6,203 nt of DNA, taken from positions 1 to 6,203 of the forward strand of contig CAIYWM010000332.1 of the NCBI GenBank assembly GCA_903929895.1. Direction: 5' to 3'. The translations under genes and the position numbers were made by a program. Below the pieces are notes generated by a model that was given only the letters and a program-made list of their open reading frames with translations, made no database searches and was not told the DNA's origin. Each line of letters opens with the position of its first letter. The first letter of the stretch is position 1. The stretch comes from an uncultured Alphaproteobacteria bacterium (GTDB lineage: Bacteria; Pseudomonadota; Alphaproteobacteria; Reyranellales; Reyranellaceae). Of this stretch, positions 5,408 to 6,203 are shown in pieces.

Positions 5408-6203
5408 ATGCGCGATCTCAAGGGCTACGGCCGCACGCCGCCCGATCCGCAATGGCCCGGCGGCGCGCGGGTCGCCGTCTCCTTCGTGATCAACTTCGAG
5501 GAAGGCGCGGAGATGTCGTTGTCGGCGGGCGACGCCCACAACGAGAAGGTCTACGAGGTCACCGACGAAGTTTTAGGCGTTCCCGACCGGTGCATGGAAT
5601 CGCACTTCGAATATGGCACCAAGGCCGCCTGGTGGCGCATCGCCGACTCGCTGGAGCGGCTGGGCGTGCCGGCCACGGTCAGCACCTGCGGCCTCGCGGC
5701 CGAACTCTCGCCCTGGCTGATCCACGACGCGGTGGCGCGCGGCCATGAAATCTCCTGCCACGGCTGGCGCTGGGAAAAGCATGCCCACATGGAGGAGGCG
5801 CAGGAGCGCGAGATCATCGCCCGCACCGTCAAGGCGCTGACCGGGATCGCCGGCACGCGCCCCGTCGGCTGGCACACCCGCTCGACGCCCTCGCCCAACA
5901 CGCGCCGCCTGCTGGTCGAGGAAGGCGGCTTCCTCTACGACAGCGACGACTATTCCGACGATCTCCCGTTCCATGTCGAGGTCGCTGGCAAGCGGCATCT
6001 CGTGCTGCCCTACAGCTTCGACACCAACGACATGCACTATCACCAGGGCTTCCACCGCTTCGTCTCGGCGCGCGACTTCGCCGACTACACGACCGACGCC
6101 TTCGACACGCTGTGGGCCGAGGGCGAGCGGTTCCCGAAGATGATGTCGATCGGCCTGCACCTGCGCATGATCGGCCGCCCCGGCCGCATCGCCGCCCTCG
6201 ACC
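5408..6203 (+). CDS. PuuE-type polysaccharide-deacetylase-fold hydrolase (allantoinase-like), C-terminus beyond the window
   Basis: 265 codons are present; family members are about 300 residues, so only the end is missing. It belongs to the polysaccharide-deacetylase fold group that includes PuuE allantoinase, which hydrolyses C-N bonds in a cyclic ureide. Visible marks in order: GYGRTPPDPQWPGGARVAV (6-24), NFEEG (29-33), CMESHFEYG (62-70), HEISCHGWRWEKH (113-125), RPVGWHTRSTPSPNTRRLL (151-169), YDSDDYSDDLPF (177-188), LPYSFDTND (200-208) and SIGLHLRMIGRPGR (247-260). ATG 5408 is chosen because GGGAG (5392-5396) lies 11 bases upstream. GTG 5399, in the same frame and overlapping the previous stop as GTGA, would add three residues but leaves only two bases after the GGGAG. 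Codon 56 is TTA, rare in such GC-rich DNA. It probably hydrolyses the compound supplied by the upstream transporter and racemase-like protein. Allantoin is one candidate, but the GWHTR motif and Leu252 look unlike my recollection of the allantoinase group. Confidence 0.87.
   Translation, partial: MRDLKGYGRTPPDPQWPGGARVAVSFVINFEEGAEMSLSAGDAHNEKVYEVTDEVLGVPDRCMESHFEYGTKAAWWRIADSLERLGVPATVSTCGLAAELSPWLIHDAVARGHEISCHGWRWEKHAHMEEAQEREIIARTVKALTGIAGTRPVGWHTRSTPSPNTRRLLVEEGGFLYDSDDYSDDLPFHVEVAGKRHLVLPYSFDTNDMHYHQGFHRFVSARDFADYTTDAFDTLWAEGERFPKMMSIGLHLRMIGRPGRIAALD

Overview
The window is GC-rich DNA with the codon use and gene families of a free-living proteobacterium. The Tat-exported binding protein and the PuuE-like enzyme suggest an alphaproteobacterium such as the Rhodospirillales or Rhizobiales, but that is inference from style, not a placement. 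No RNA gene, insertion sequence, CRISPR array or convincing intrinsic terminator was seen.

Layout. Positions 1-653, on the minus strand, hold the first 217 codons of a restriction-type helicase/endonuclease (type I R subunit architecture: N-terminal DUF4145 followed by a coiled coil). The rest of that gene lies beyond the left edge. Positions 654-864 are a divergent intergenic region. It carries a good sigma70-type promoter for the minus-strand gene, an 11-bp palindrome on its -35 box, and a strong hairpin that buries the ribosome binding site of the rightward operon. From 865 to the right edge there are six tightly packed plus-strand genes: a Tat-exported solute-binding protein, an ABC ATPase with a TOBE domain, two inner-membrane permeases, a hydantoin/Asp-Glu racemase-family protein, and a PuuE-type polysaccharide-deacetylase-fold hydrolase cut off by the window end.

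How they fit together. The first four genes form a complete importer of the polyamine/opine/phosphonate type (PotABCD-like). The last two belong to families that process cyclic ureides and related cyclic amides (hydantoins, allantoin). The simplest reading is a nitrogen-scavenging operon that imports a small cyclic or amide compound, epimerises or rearranges it, and hydrolyses it. The substrate cannot be read from the sequence. Two facts argue against simply labelling it allantoin or hydantoin use: the racemase-like protein has neither of the cysteines used by characterised hydantoin and allantoin racemases, and the PuuE-like protein differs from my recollection of the allantoinase group in conserved motifs. 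The most interesting non-coding signals are the probable leaderless start of the restriction gene and the ribosome-site hairpin of the transporter operon.
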